Below are positions 44,861-56,000 of a stretch of DNA of 64,000 nt, piece by piece; position 1 is the first letter of the stretch; each line of letters starts with the position of its first letter. This DNA comes from Bacteroidota bacterium (GTDB lineage: Bacteria; Bacteroidota; Bacteroidia; B-17B0; Aurantibacillaceae), in the NCBI GenBank assembly GCA_021155905.1, contig JAJNBG010000010.1, positions 1 to 64,000 of the forward strand, given 5' to 3'. A program made the translations under genes and the position numbers. Below the pieces are notes generated by a model. That model did not search any database. It was not told the DNA's origin and worked only from the letters and a program-made list of their open reading frames with translations.

Positions 44861-46009
44861 CTATTTAGAAAAAATAAATTCCGTCCGCCTATTTAACTTA
44901 TGTTCTTCTTCTGAACAATCTACATTGTTTTTACAGCGGTTGATAATTTTTGTTTCTCCCAAGCCTTTAGACGTTAGGTTTTCTTTTTGAATGCCTTTTG
45001 AAAGAAAATAGTCCATCACATTTCTTGCTCTTTTCTCAGACAAATTCATATTGGCAACATCATCTCCCTGGGAATCAGTATGACTAATAATAGATAATTT
45101 CAATGACTTATTATTTTTCATTGAACTTATAATTCCATCTAAAATAAGTTTGGATTCAGGAGTTATTTCAGAAGAATTTACTTTGTAATAAACGTCTTTT
45201 GTAACTGTCAACTCATTTTTGCTTGAGCCTGAGAAATTTTTTAATGTCATTTCTGTGTCATCTATTTTTTCTTCGGAAAGTTTAGTGAGTTCAATGGGTA
45301 ATAATTCATAAACAAAATTATTACCCACTTTTTTTAATGAGCGGATATCGGAACCGTCCTGTTTCGCTATAAACATTTGATCATCTTTTATTTTTGGCCC
45401 ACTTACTACCTCTACTTTATAAGAATTTTTTGCGTCTATGCTCTGAAAAGTAAAATCACCATATTTATCGGTTGTGGTTGCCTGAACTTCAAAATCTTTA
45501 TTATCTTTCAGTATCACTTTTTGATTTACTAATGGCTCTTTAGTATTGTTTCCAGTTAATAATTTTCCTTTATACGCGATATCCTTAGCAATACCATTAC
45601 TCCCTGAGCATTTACCCCCAACTCTCGATACATAAAAAACAACGCTTTTTAAGCTAGCGATACGGCCGTCCGGATAGGATACAACTATATCATCAAAAAT
45701 CATTTTCTTTGAATTTTTTTTAAGATCTTTGATAAGTTCGGTTTTTATTTCAGGATAGAGTAAGTAACCAGAATTTGGGTTGCTTTTATAGGATTTTATC
45801 TGTCCACTTGACGAAAATGTTAACGACCATTTTACCAGTTTCATTTTTTGACTTCCGTCATCCATGTTATGGACTTCTATAACGGTTGTTTTATTAAGCA
45901 CTTCCAATGATAATGTGTCTCCTGGTTTGTAACAAAATAAATTGAGTTGGATATTTTGCCCATAAACAAGAGGAGATAAAAAGACTAACACTATTAAATA
46001 ATTTTTCAT
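44861..46009 (-). CDS. OmpA-family protein, second copy with cysteine insert
   Basis: The 382-residue envelope protein has a signal peptide (MKNYLIVLVFLSPLVYGQ), a middle CNA/carboxypeptidase-regulatory module (about 145-215, YGDFTFQSIDAKNSYKVEVV), and a C-terminal OmpA domain (about 268-382). KVNSSEITPES, IISHTDSQGDD and LNRRTEFIFSK mark the OmpA domain. It carries NRCKNNVDCSEEEH before NRR, matching NNCGNNAICSDDEH in the protein at 30252-32204. The first 140 residues show no known domain, but hold LNLFCYKPGDTLSLEVLNKT. It probably binds peptidoglycan. Confidence 0.82.
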   Translation of the reverse strand: MKNYLIVLVFLSPLVYGQNIQLNLFCYKPGDTLSLEVLNKTTVIEVHNMDDGSQKMKLVKWSLTFSSSGQIKSYKSNPNSGYLLYPEIKTELIKDLKKNSKKMIFDDIVVSYPDGRIASLKSVVFYVSRVGGKCSGSNGIAKDIAYKGKLLTGNNTKEPLVNQKVILKDNKDFEVQATTTDKYGDFTFQSIDAKNSYKVEVVSGPKIKDDQMFIAKQDGSDIRSLKKVGNNFVYELLPIELTKLSEEKIDDTEMTLKNFSGSSKNELTVTKDVYYKVNSSEITPESKLILDGIISSMKNNKSLKLSIISHTDSQGDDVANMNLSEKRARNVMDYFLSKGIQKENLTSKGLGETKIINRCKNNVDCSEEEHKLNRRTEFIFSK

Positions 46010-46022
46010 AAGTTTTATTTTT

Positions 46023-46862
46023 TTACAGTCCTGCTAAATCAAAACTCTTATCCATCCTGATTCCTCTTTCTGTTTGAGCAACCGTGCAACATTCAATAGT
46101 AGGGTCATGTTCAAAGAACAAGGTCCAGTTGTTTTCTACGGCCTGTTTCAAAATGTATTCTTTTTCTTTCATCGTGTTTAATGGACGAACATCATAACCC
46201 ATGATGTATGGCATAGGTAAATGTCCGGCAGAAGGAATCAGGTCCGCTAAAAAAGCAACGGTTGTTCCTTTGTAGTTGATCAAAGGTAACATCATGGCTT
46301 CCGTATGTCCATTGGCTTCATACATTGAAATGCCCGGCATAAAATCTTTGGTGGCATCCAGGAAATTCAATTGTCCGCTTTCTTTGATCGGCATAATGTT
46401 TTCTTTTAAGAAACTTGCCTTTTCGCGCGGATTTGGATTCACGGCCCACTCCCAGTGTTTTTCATTGCACCAGTATTTGGCATTTTTAAAAGCAGGCTCT
46501 AATTTTGTGCGGTCGGCATTATAAGAAATACTTCCGCCACAATGATCAAAATGCAAATGCGTTAAAAACACATCCGTAATATCATCTTTATGAAAACCAT
46601 GTTTCGCTAAAGAAAGATCGAGTGTGTCATTACCATGCAAAAAGTAGTAGCCAAAGAATTTGTCATCCTGTTTATTTCCCATGCCGTTATCTATTAGGAT
46701 CAAACGTTTGCCATCCTGTATCAGCAGACAACGCATGGCCCAACTGCACATGTTATTATCATCGGCAGGATTAACCCTGTTCCAGATGGATTTTGGAACC
46801 ACGCCAAACATGGCGCCTCCGTCTAATTTAAAATGGCCGGTGTTTATGGAATATAATTGCAT
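46023..46862 (-). CDS. MBL-fold metallo-hydrolase, N-acyl homoserine lactonase-like
   Basis: The 279-residue cytoplasmic zinc hydrolase has LFLTHLHFDHCGG-type metal ligands (THLHFDHCGG, about 102-111), NGHTEAMM for the next His, FLADLIPSAGH for the bridging Asp, and FFEHDP for the last His. This is the set used by AHL lactonases and related lactone hydrolases. No luxI/luxR-type gene is nearby, so a quorum-quenching role is only a possibility. It is unrelated in subtype to the B1 lactamase at 6112. It is followed by the OmpA gene 13 bases downstream. Confidence 0.82.
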   Translation of the reverse strand: MQLYSINTGHFKLDGGAMFGVVPKSIWNRVNPADDNNMCSWAMRCLLIQDGKRLILIDNGMGNKQDDKFFGYYFLHGNDTLDLSLAKHGFHKDDITDVFLTHLHFDHCGGSISYNADRTKLEPAFKNAKYWCNEKHWEWAVNPNPREKASFLKENIMPIKESGQLNFLDATKDFMPGISMYEANGHTEAMMLPLINYKGTTVAFLADLIPSAGHLPMPYIMGYDVRPLNTMKEKEYILKQAVENNWTLFFEHDPTIECCTVAQTERGIRMDKSFDLAGL

Positions 46863-46890
46863 AATGTTTTTTATAAAAATAAATATTTAT

Positions 46891-47787
46891 TTAGTAATAA
46901 TTAAACTTCATTTTCCCTTCACTTAATTCCAGATTTGGAAAAGGAATTTTGATCATGTTCATACAGGAAAAAACTGACTTTAAAATTTTTGATTTGGTTT
47001 TGATGCGTGTGAGATCCACATCCAAGGAAAAATAACCCTGGCGGTAACGATTAAAACTCGTGACCCTCCCTGTTTCATCTTCAATTAAAATATTATTATA
47101 TCGGGCACCCAACATGCCATCTGCTCCATAACCAAATGACACGCTCAACCATTTCGGAAACTTCGTTTCCTTTTTCATGAAGGTCGAGGGATTAATGCTC
47201 AGCCAGTAAATTTGTCCGTTATAGTCCTTTAAGATCTGAGTCGCAAAGGATTTTCCTAAAAGATCTGTTCTGTATTTAGCATAGGCAGATGAATAAAAAG
47301 AAAATTTTAATTGTATCCGTTGCTCATTCCATAAAGCTTTCTGGCCGATAGCCAGTCCACTTCCGATGGCATTAGCACCCATATCGCCCCAGCTAAATCC
47401 CCAGCCATCGCTGTAGCCATCCATAATCTCAATAACGCCCATGTAAGCAAATCCGCTTAATCCTCCAATCAATAGTTGTTTTCTTTTTGAGTAGCCGGCC
47501 CATTCCATGGCATTCATCATTAAGCGCCCGGTTTGGTAAGTCGTGTATACGTGCCCGCATTTGTCCATCTGGAACCATTCTTCGTTATCGTTGAATTCGT
47601 GAAACTTAGACGTATTATAATCCTGGTACCAGGCCTGGTTTAAATAAATAAGAGAGCCTGATGTCAGGGCTAATGAAGTAATACCCAGGGTAATCTTCCT
47701 TTTTTTAAACAGGGATAATGAATCTGAAGAGAACGAGTTAAATGGAAAGAAATAAAAAGCAAGGATGACTATCAGGCTATTTTTCAA
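46891..47787 (-). CDS. DUF2279 membrane-associated protein
   Basis: The 298-residue protein has a signal peptide (MKNSLIVILAFYFFPFNSFSS), a hydrophobic LGITSLALTSGSLIYLNQAWY stretch, then FQMDKCGHVYTTYQTGRL, YMGVIEIMDGYSDGWGFSWGDMGANAIGSG and YNGQIYWLSINP, which are the DUF2279 signature. Conserved Asp, His and Asn residues (KCGH, DGYSDGWGFS) might bind metal, but no activity is known. The start codon is TTG, just 6 bases after the yihY stop, suggesting coupled translation. Confidence 0.75.
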   Translation of the reverse strand: MKNSLIVILAFYFFPFNSFSSDSLSLFKKRKITLGITSLALTSGSLIYLNQAWYQDYNTSKFHEFNDNEEWFQMDKCGHVYTTYQTGRLMMNAMEWAGYSKRKQLLIGGLSGFAYMGVIEIMDGYSDGWGFSWGDMGANAIGSGLAIGQKALWNEQRIQLKFSFYSSAYAKYRTDLLGKSFATQILKDYNGQIYWLSINPSTFMKKETKFPKWLSVSFGYGADGMLGARYNNILIEDETGRVTSFNRYRQGYFSLDVDLTRIKTKSKILKSVFSCMNMIKIPFPNLELSEGKMKFNYY

Positions 47788-47793
47788 ATGGCT

Positions 47794-49125
47794 TTAAGCT
47801 AAGTCTTTCACCAACATGTTTCCCTTGCTGGTATTTAATACATCATCCATATCTTTCATCAGACGGTTAACAATGGCCAATTCCTTACTGTCTTCAATCG
47901 GTAATTCATTCACGCCTTTTTCATCCAGTTTATCAATGATAAATTTGACGGTCAGTTTTGAATCCGAGATACCGGGTTGATATCCTGTTTCCTTGTCCAC
48001 TGGTGTTTTTACTTCATTGAATATCCCTGTTTCTGTGAATTCAAAAATGATTGTCCTGGCCAGGCGGATCGGAAGATCCAGTTTTTTAGCGATCTGCATT
48101 GCTGTTGGAGCAGGTTTTCCTTCATTAAAATTCTTCACCACATAATTAGCAATCAGTAAAGCAATAACGCGTTTATATCGGTCGCTGATATTAGTAATAT
48201 CATTTTCCAGTTCATAATGATCGACATTTTGATTGGCAAATGAAAGCTCTGAACCGAACAACATGATGTACCAGGAATATTGCACCCAGATTAAAAATAA
48301 AGGTAGGGCCGCGAAACTTCCGTAAATAGCATTGTATTGTGCTACTCCAACCTGTGAAGCCACATAAGCCCATTGTAATAACTCAAAGAGAACAGCCGCT
48401 ACAAAGCCCCCTTTAGCGCCGGCAAGAAAAGTTACTTTTGTGTTAGGAAGTGCAACATACACAAATATGAAGATGGCCCATATCAAAGAAAATGCAAGAA
48501 GTTTTAAAAGCACCCCACTTACAGGATCAAGATATACATAGGAAGAAGTGACTGCTTCAACACTTGTTTTAAACCCTACAGTGATAGCACCGGATAAAAT
48601 CAAAAAAATGGGAGCAATCAACATGATGGATAAATAATCAGTTATTTTTCTTATCCAGGTACGGTCGCGTTTTATTTCCCATATTTCATTAAAGCTATCT
48701 TCAATACTGCTTAACAATTTCATCACCGACCATAACAATACGATTACACCAATACCGGCAATCAATCCTCCACGGGTATTCGCCAGCATTTTATCGGCAT
48801 AATCAAAAGCCTGCATTAAAATATCGTGTTGATCACCGAACTTTAAAAGAATTTGTGTTTTCAGGTCTTCCTGGTAACCAAAGCCTTTCGCAATGGCAAA
48901 AATTAAAGCAATTACGGGTACAATTGAAAATAAGGTATAATAAGTTAGGGCAGATGCTTTTAACAAGCAATTATCTTCATTGAAACCTTTGATGGCCAGC
49001 ATAAAAATACGGAGCTGTTTTACAAAGAAGCCCTGTTTTTTATTCAGCTTGTCAATTCTTAAACGCCATAATTTGGTATTTAAGAAATGCGATATGTTCT
49101 TAATGGTACTAACCGCTTTTGCCAT
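47794..49125 (-). CDS. YihY/BrkB-family inner membrane protein
   Basis: The 443-residue protein has about six membrane helices (about 60-330) and an extra C-terminal helical domain (about 330-443). FNEDNCLLKASALTYYTLFSIVPVIALIFAIAKGFGYQ is the typical YihY core start, and YGSFAALPLFLIWVQYSWYIMLFGSELSFA is near its end. The family was once called ribonuclease BN in error, and its role is still unclear. The C-terminal part (IAKKLDLPIRLARTIIFEFTETGIF) looks like a winged-helix and is frequent in the longer Bacteroidota members. Confidence 0.85.
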   Translation of the reverse strand: MAKAVSTIKNISHFLNTKLWRLRIDKLNKKQGFFVKQLRIFMLAIKGFNEDNCLLKASALTYYTLFSIVPVIALIFAIAKGFGYQEDLKTQILLKFGDQHDILMQAFDYADKMLANTRGGLIAGIGVIVLLWSVMKLLSSIEDSFNEIWEIKRDRTWIRKITDYLSIMLIAPIFLILSGAITVGFKTSVEAVTSSYVYLDPVSGVLLKLLAFSLIWAIFIFVYVALPNTKVTFLAGAKGGFVAAVLFELLQWAYVASQVGVAQYNAIYGSFAALPLFLIWVQYSWYIMLFGSELSFANQNVDHYELENDITNISDRYKRVIALLIANYVVKNFNEGKPAPTAMQIAKKLDLPIRLARTIIFEFTETGIFNEVKTPVDKETGYQPGISDSKLTVKFIIDKLDEKGVNELPIEDSKELAIVNRLMKDMDDVLNTSKGNMLVKDLA

Positions 49126-49151
49126 AATAAAGTAAAGATAAACAAAACTAT

Positions 49152-50042
49152 TTATTTTTTGTTTAATTCATCTCTTAATTGGCGGGAGGTTTTTCTGCTT
49201 CCGTCATGGCTCCAGCCCGGTGGCCCGAATATGTACAAAAGCTTATGTTTCAATGTGGTTTCTTTTTTTAAATCTGTGAAAATTGCATGCCATTCATGAA
49301 ACACCATGGTGATAGGGTTGTAAGATTCCAGGTTCGTGGTTAAACCATATATTACTTTTTCACCCTCTTCTTCCTCGGCAAAGGTTCCAAATACTCGGTC
49401 CCAGATAATGAAGATCATTCCCATATTTTTGTCCAGGTATTTTACATTACTGGCATGATGGACACGGTGGTGAGAAGGCGTTGAAAGAAACCATTCTAAA
49501 ATCCCAAGCTTGCCCACTGTTTTAGTGTGAATCAGGATCCCGTATATCTGCGTAGCCGCATACATGAACATTACATCCAATGGATCAAAACCAAAAAGAG
49601 ACAATGGAATAAAATAAATAAAACGGTATAATGGCTGAAAAACCGAAGAGCGGAACCCAACGGTTAGATTAAATTCTTCAGAGGAATGATGAGTGACATG
49701 AACCGCCCAAAACAAACGGCAATAATGATCAACACGGTGCATCCAATAGAACAGGAAATCTTCTGCACAAAGCAAAGCGGTCCAATAGATAACAGGATGA
49801 ATAGATTTATCAATGCCAACAAATTCAAAGCGCTGGAAATACCAAAGGACTCCTAAACAAATGCCCCTCACTAAAATGTCCAGAGAAAAATTAAGCGTGG
49901 TTAAATAGATATTCGACAATAATCCTTTTGTAGAATAATATTTTTTTTCATGCCAGTAACTATATAAAATTTCTATTCCTATGACAAGGGCATAGATCGG
50001 AATAGAAAGTTTAATCAGTAACTCTTCTCTGAATTCGTTCAT
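49152..50042 (-). CDS. Sterol desaturase / fatty acid hydroxylase family membrane enzyme
   Basis: The 296-residue membrane di-iron enzyme has several helices and the eight-histidine pattern of the family: HRVDHYCRLFWAVHVTHHSSEEFN (about 122-145) and TPSHHRVHHASNVKYLDKNMG (about 190-210). Members hydroxylate or desaturate sterols, fatty acyl chains, carotenoids or alkylglycerols. The substrate here is not evident. DRVFGTF follows, as usual. The T9SS type B gene is 12 bases upstream on the same strand. Confidence 0.88.
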   Translation of the reverse strand: MNEFREELLIKLSIPIYALVIGIEILYSYWHEKKYYSTKGLLSNIYLTTLNFSLDILVRGICLGVLWYFQRFEFVGIDKSIHPVIYWTALLCAEDFLFYWMHRVDHYCRLFWAVHVTHHSSEEFNLTVGFRSSVFQPLYRFIYFIPLSLFGFDPLDVMFMYAATQIYGILIHTKTVGKLGILEWFLSTPSHHRVHHASNVKYLDKNMGMIFIIWDRVFGTFAEEEEGEKVIYGLTTNLESYNPITMVFHEWHAIFTDLKKETTLKHKLLYIFGPPGWSHDGSRKTSRQLRDELNKK

Positions 50043-50054
50043 TAAATGGTGCCT

Positions 50055-53000
50055 TTAATCGCGGAACAAATTTAAGAAACCTTTTTCAGTTGTGGCTTGA
50101 TCCAGTTGATCTGTATAGTTAATAATATAAAAATAAGTACCGGCCGGCGCTACCCCGCTTTTTGCATTACCATCCCAGTAGCCGTTCAAACCATCCCATT
50201 CATGCATTTTTAAACCCCAGCGGTCATAGATAACACAATTCAGGGTTTTTAGTCCCGAGGATGGTATTTTAAATAATTCGTTACTGCCGTCTCCGTTTGG
50301 CGTAAATACGTTAGGAATGACGACAACGGCTTCTCTTACAATAGCAATGCATTTAGTAACTGAATTTGTACATGTACTGTTGGAAGCCAATAAAGATATA
50401 CAGCAATTGCCGGTATCCGCATAGGTAATATTGGCATCGGTTAATGATGAAATATTGCCGTCACATAAGCCCCATGTATACGTGTTTGCATTTGTACTGG
50501 CGTTACTGAAATGCACGGTTGTTCCTACCAATACGGTATTACCTTCCTGAATATTAAAATCGGCAACCGGTGTTAAATTTACCTGAATCACAGATGGGAG
50601 CGTATAGGTTGATGAGCATCCTAATGTATTGGTACAGGTTGCTGTGACCGTATAATTACCTCCTACATTATAACAATAGGTCGGATTATTAGCATTTCCT
50701 GTCGTACCATCGCCATAATTATAACTAATGGTCGAGCAGGATGAACTGGTTATATCCGAGAAGTTAACACATAAAGGGGCACAACCAATCGTATTTAGTG
50801 CATTTACCGAAAGGGTTGGTGACGGTGAAACGGTTACGGTTGTGGTAAAAGGAACGGAATTGCAATTATTGTTAGAACCTACAACGGAATAAGTACTTGT
50901 ATTAACCGGCGAAGGATTGATTGTTCCGGTTGTTTCTGATGTACTCCACAAGTAACTTAAAGCGCTACCAACAGCTGTTAACGTGGCTGACTGGCCCGCG
51001 CAAATCGATGCCGGGAGAACACTGATTGTTGGAGTTGCTGTAACATTTACCGTTGACGTTGCAGATGAACTACTGATACATCCATTGACATCAGTTCCTG
51101 ACACTGCATAGACAGTTGTCGTTGACGGGCTTACAGTCAGTGAAGTACCGGTCACACTGCCTGTCCATGTATAAGTGGAAGCACCACTTGCTTCGATAGT
51201 AGCGGGTTGTCCTGAACAAATGCTTAGTGTTGGATTGTTAACTGAAATCGTTGGCGTTGGATTCACTGTAATCGTTTGAACTGCAGTGTTGGTACAACCG
51301 GCAGCAGAAGTGCCGGTTACAGTATAGGTTGCTGTTACTGTTGGTGAAAACGCAATACCATTGTTTACTCCGTTAGTCCAAGTATACGTGCCAACACCTC
51401 CGCTCGCGGTTAATGAAGTGGAATTGCCTATGCAAATCACTGAACTGCTGGCGGTTGGCGTCAGAGAAGGTGCCGGATTTTCTGTAACGATTACGGTATC
51501 AGAATAAGAACAAACCTGCTGATAAAAAATATCATCCAATGCAAAATCGTTTGCTCCCGGAGCTGTAAAGTTTTGATCGACAATGGTAATTACGGCTGAC
51601 GTGTTTGCACCTGAATTCCAGTTCGTAGAAAAATTCCCCCAGACACCGGCTGTGAATGGAGCGCTATAGGTCGTACCCAATAAACCGCCATTGATAGAAA
51701 ATTGCAACTGAGCTTCATTACCGGCTGACGTATTATAAACCGAAGCTACCCATGCGGAGAAATTATAATTGGTATTTGGAGAAACCGTAATGGTTTCACT
51801 CCATACGATATCATTTGCTACGGCAGATCCATTACACACCATCATGTTGCCTGTACCGGTGGTATGATCTCCAAATGTCACAAAGTTAACATGACCTGCA
51901 TTAGGGTCAGTTGTTATGATATAGGTTCCCGGATTGGATAATAGACCAAAAGGCCCCGGAGTTACAGGAACTACATAATTACTGGTAAACATGGTATTTC
52001 CTAAACTAAAGTCTCCGTTGGCAACCAGGTCGTTGCTAAGCACTGTGGCTGTGCAAACATACGTCCCGGTATTTGTAGCAGTTATGTTTTGACTTGTAGC
52101 GCCACCCGGGGTCCAGGAATAAGAAGTGAACCCTGAAGGGCCATTGACGATATAATTCATAGGAGAGCAAAAGGCAGTGTCGTTACCCAAAGCAAAAGAG
52201 CACACATTATTACAATTTGTTACCGTTACATCTGAAGTTACCGAACCGGTACACGCAGCATCAATACCTGTTACTGTGTAGGTAGTATTTATTGTTGGAG
52301 TAACAGTAACAGAAGTGCCCGTTAAATTTCCGGGGTTCCATGTATAACTCGTTGCACCGCCGGCGGTTAATGTTGCCGCTTGTCCTGCACAAATAGTAGG
52401 CGAATTTACCACTACGGTCGGAGTAGCCGTTACACTGATGGTTCCGTTTGCTGTGCTCGTGCAGGAACCATTTGCTCCCGTAACTGTATAGATTGTTGTT
52501 GAAGAAGGATTATCCGTAATTGCCGATGTCAATTGCCCGTCGGGCATCCATGTATAATTGGTTGCTCCACTGGCTGTTAAAGTTGCAGACTGGCCCGGGC
52601 AAATAGAAGTACTTGTTACAGATACGGATGGGACAGAATTAACGGTTACCACAGCCGTATTACTTCCTGAACATGTACCACTCGTTCCTAAAATTGTATA
52701 AGTTGTAGTTAGAACAGGTGATACATTTAATGTACTGGTACTGGCACCTGTGTCCCAGGTATAGGACGTCGCTCCGTTTGCTGTTAAAGAAGCCGTTTCT
52801 CCGGCACAAATAGTTGGATTGTTTACACTGATGGAAATTCCGGTTCCTATAGTCACTGAGAGCGTTGTTGAGGAAAAACAGCTTCCGATCGCACCTGTTA
52901 AAGATACTGTTGCATCGGATGCAGGACTTATAGTATAACTACTTCCTGAAACATTCCCGGGATTCCAGGTATAAGTGGTTGCACCACTGACTGTTAATGT

Positions 53001-56000
53001 AGCTGTTTGAGTTGGGCAAATGGTTACCGAGTTAGCTACCAGTGTAGGGGCCGGAGTAACATCAACGGTCGCTGTCGTTGTTGCGCTGCACGTTCCATTT
53101 GAGCCTGTAATTGTATAAATTGTAGTAGAACCAGGACTAACAGAAACTGTTGAAGTTGTTTGTCCTCCGGGCATCCACGTATAATTTGTAGTCCCGCTTG
53201 CGGTTAAAGTAGTTGAATTGCCTGAACAAATACTGGCATTGGCAACTGCCACTGTAGGTTGCGAGTCAACTGTTACACTAACTGTTTGTGTGTTTATACA
53301 TAAAGAGCTTGTTCCTGTAACTGTATAAACGGTGAGGGAGGAAGGAGAAACAGAAATGGTATTTGTTGTGGGACCAGTGTTCCAGGAATAAGTTGTGGCA
53401 CCGCTCGCTGTTAATACGACTGTTTGAGTTGGGCAAATCGTTTGACTACTTACTGCCACTGTAGGATTAGGTGTTACTGTAACCGATCGGGTAATTTGTG
53501 TTGAACAACTTCCGTTCACTCCGGTCACTGAAACAGTTCCGGATGAAGCAAGGCTTATGGTAAATGTTGTTCCTGTTACGCCTCCCGGGTTCCAGGTGTA
53601 GCTTGCTGCTCCACTCGCTGTAAAGGTAGCTACTTGTCCTGCACAAATGGTTACAGAGTTTGCGGTTAATGTTGGAGTTGGAGTAACATTGACACTGGCA
53701 GTGGTTGAATTCGTACACGTTCCGTTAGAACCTGTGATGGTATAATTTGCGGCTGCATTGGCAGAAATAGTAGATGTTGTTATACTGCCCGGCATCCATG
53801 TAAAGCTTGAAGCGGTTCCCGATGCCGCCAGTACCGTTGAAGTACCTGAACAGATCGTAGCATTCGGAACGGATACGTTAGGAAGGGCGATAACCGTTAC
53901 TGTGGCCATGGCACTATTCGTACAGGTGCTATTTGATCCGGTAATGGTATAAGTTGTATTTGAATTGGAAGAAATGGTTGACGAAATTATGCTGCCAGGC
54001 ATCCAGGTAAAGCTGGTAGCGGTGCCGGAGACGGTTAACACGGTTGACGTTCCAGTGCAAATTGTAGCATTTGGAACAGATACCGTAGGAATATTATTAA
54101 CGATGACCTGAGTGGTGTGAGACCCAACACAAGAGCTGCTGCTTCCATTGATGGTATAAATGGTAGTTGAGGTTGGTGAAACGGAAAGAGTATTCGTTGT
54201 TGGGGATCCTGCAGCATTCCAGGTATAAGATGTTGCCGAAGTGGTTACTGTAAGAATTGTACTTTGTCCGGAACAAATGGTAGGGCTGTTGATTGAAAAA
54301 GTTGGGCCATTGGTCACTGTAATAATAATCGGCAAACGATAGAGTCCGGGACAAGATCCGGCGTAAACTGTGTAGGTTCCTGTTGTGGTATAAGTAGGCG
54401 TGACATAAACTGTTCCGTTGTTCACAGCGGCAGTGCTTAGAGTGTTATACCACTCAATAGTAGCGGCAGTATTTGTAGAGCTGGCTGTTAAGGTTGCAGA
54501 TTGATTGGTACAGATGGTTTGATTCGACGAAGCTGTTAACGAATAGGATGGAGCAATTACCTGGTTTTTTGTTCCCGCATCGCCGGAAGTAGCACCGTTC
54601 ATAGGAAATTCTGTATCGAACGCCGAAGCGTTAGTAGTTCCATTGGAGCCCCCGTTTGTATTTTGAGTGAACCCAACGTTGGATGCCGCAATGTAACCCC
54701 CACTGCCCCCGCCTCCAGGACCTTGCCCCTCGCTGTTTGAAGTTCCTGATTTTATCTGGTTACCTCCATTTCCGCCGTTAGTGTTTGCTGTTATGCTGGA
54801 AATTGTTCCATTGCTTTTAAGGATGATTGTACCCCCGGCGCCGGCGCCACCTGCGCCATCTATTCCCTGTTGAGGATTAGAAAAAGTGGAACCACCAAAC
54901 GCGTTATTACCATTAGCTCCATTTGAGGAAATATTTCCTGTACCGGAAATAGCTCCATAAGTTAAAAAATAAATTAAACCACCACCGGCACCTCCTGAGC
55001 ATGCATTGCTACCGTTTGATTGGCCGGAAGACATATGGCCCGAGCCTCCGCCGCCTCCCATGAATATTTTTCCTAGAGAATAATCTAATGGTCTGCCTCC
55101 AAATCCCCCATAACTTGGCCGTCTTTGGGTACCCCATGATATGTTGTTCGGTCCAACAGTATTTGGATTATTAGTGCTGACAGTTGAAGTGCCATATCCT
55201 CCCTTACCGCCTCCACTTGAAACTAATGTTGACCTTGTAGGCCATTCAAGGTTAAATGCAACGCTATAGGTAGTATTTGTAATTCCATAACCATACCACC
55301 CGTTAATATTACCCCCGTTTGCTCCTCCACCTCCGCCGCAGTTATTGGCGTTTCCGCCGCCACCGCCATTTGCCGGCGCCCCTTTACACTGATAACCCAA
55401 AGAATCAGGCGTAGCAGTTGTAGTGGCCGCCGCTTTTAATAAACGGTCACTTCCAATGCCCTCGCCTTTTTCAGCACCATCACTGGGATTTTTAGTAACA
55501 AAATTAGTATTACCGGTTCCGCCATTACCTACTGCGGCACCACCTCTAAAACCTAATCCAGTTGCTGTAACAGTTCCGTCAATAGTTGTGAGACCGTCAA
55601 CTTCAACAGCAAGAATGCCGCCAATAGTGCCATTCCAGGCATCAGTGGTTAATACCCCTGCTCCGGTTATATTTAGGCCGGAATATCTTGGAACACGCAC
55701 GATCTGTGTTTTTCCAGTACTGGAGTATGAGTGCGTCAGTCCACATGTTAATTCGATCTGGTTGGTGGATATGGTAGATTTCACTTCAGCAAACTCATAA
55801 TTACCACAGGATGAGTAATCATATATCTTACCATAAGTGCTATCAGGTTGCCATGGCACAGCATAGGTGCCGAGGTTCATTTTTGCACCCTGCATCTGGA
55901 TGATCATCACCAGGTCTCCGGGTGTTAAAGTAGAAGTAAAACGGGCGTTCGCATTTAAACCATTTGCTGTTACATTCAATAGTGTGGCATTAGCAGCCAC

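Noticed and set aside
46023-46862. Quorum-quenching or signalling island with the MBL hydrolase
   Set aside because: No luxI/luxR-like or other acyl-lactone genes are nearby; neighbours are ordinary envelope genes.
52230-54560. Possible CRISPR-like or minisatellite array
   Set aside because: The periodicity is a coding repeat of about 75 residues in an open frame, diverged at DNA level, with no short identical repeats and unique spacers.
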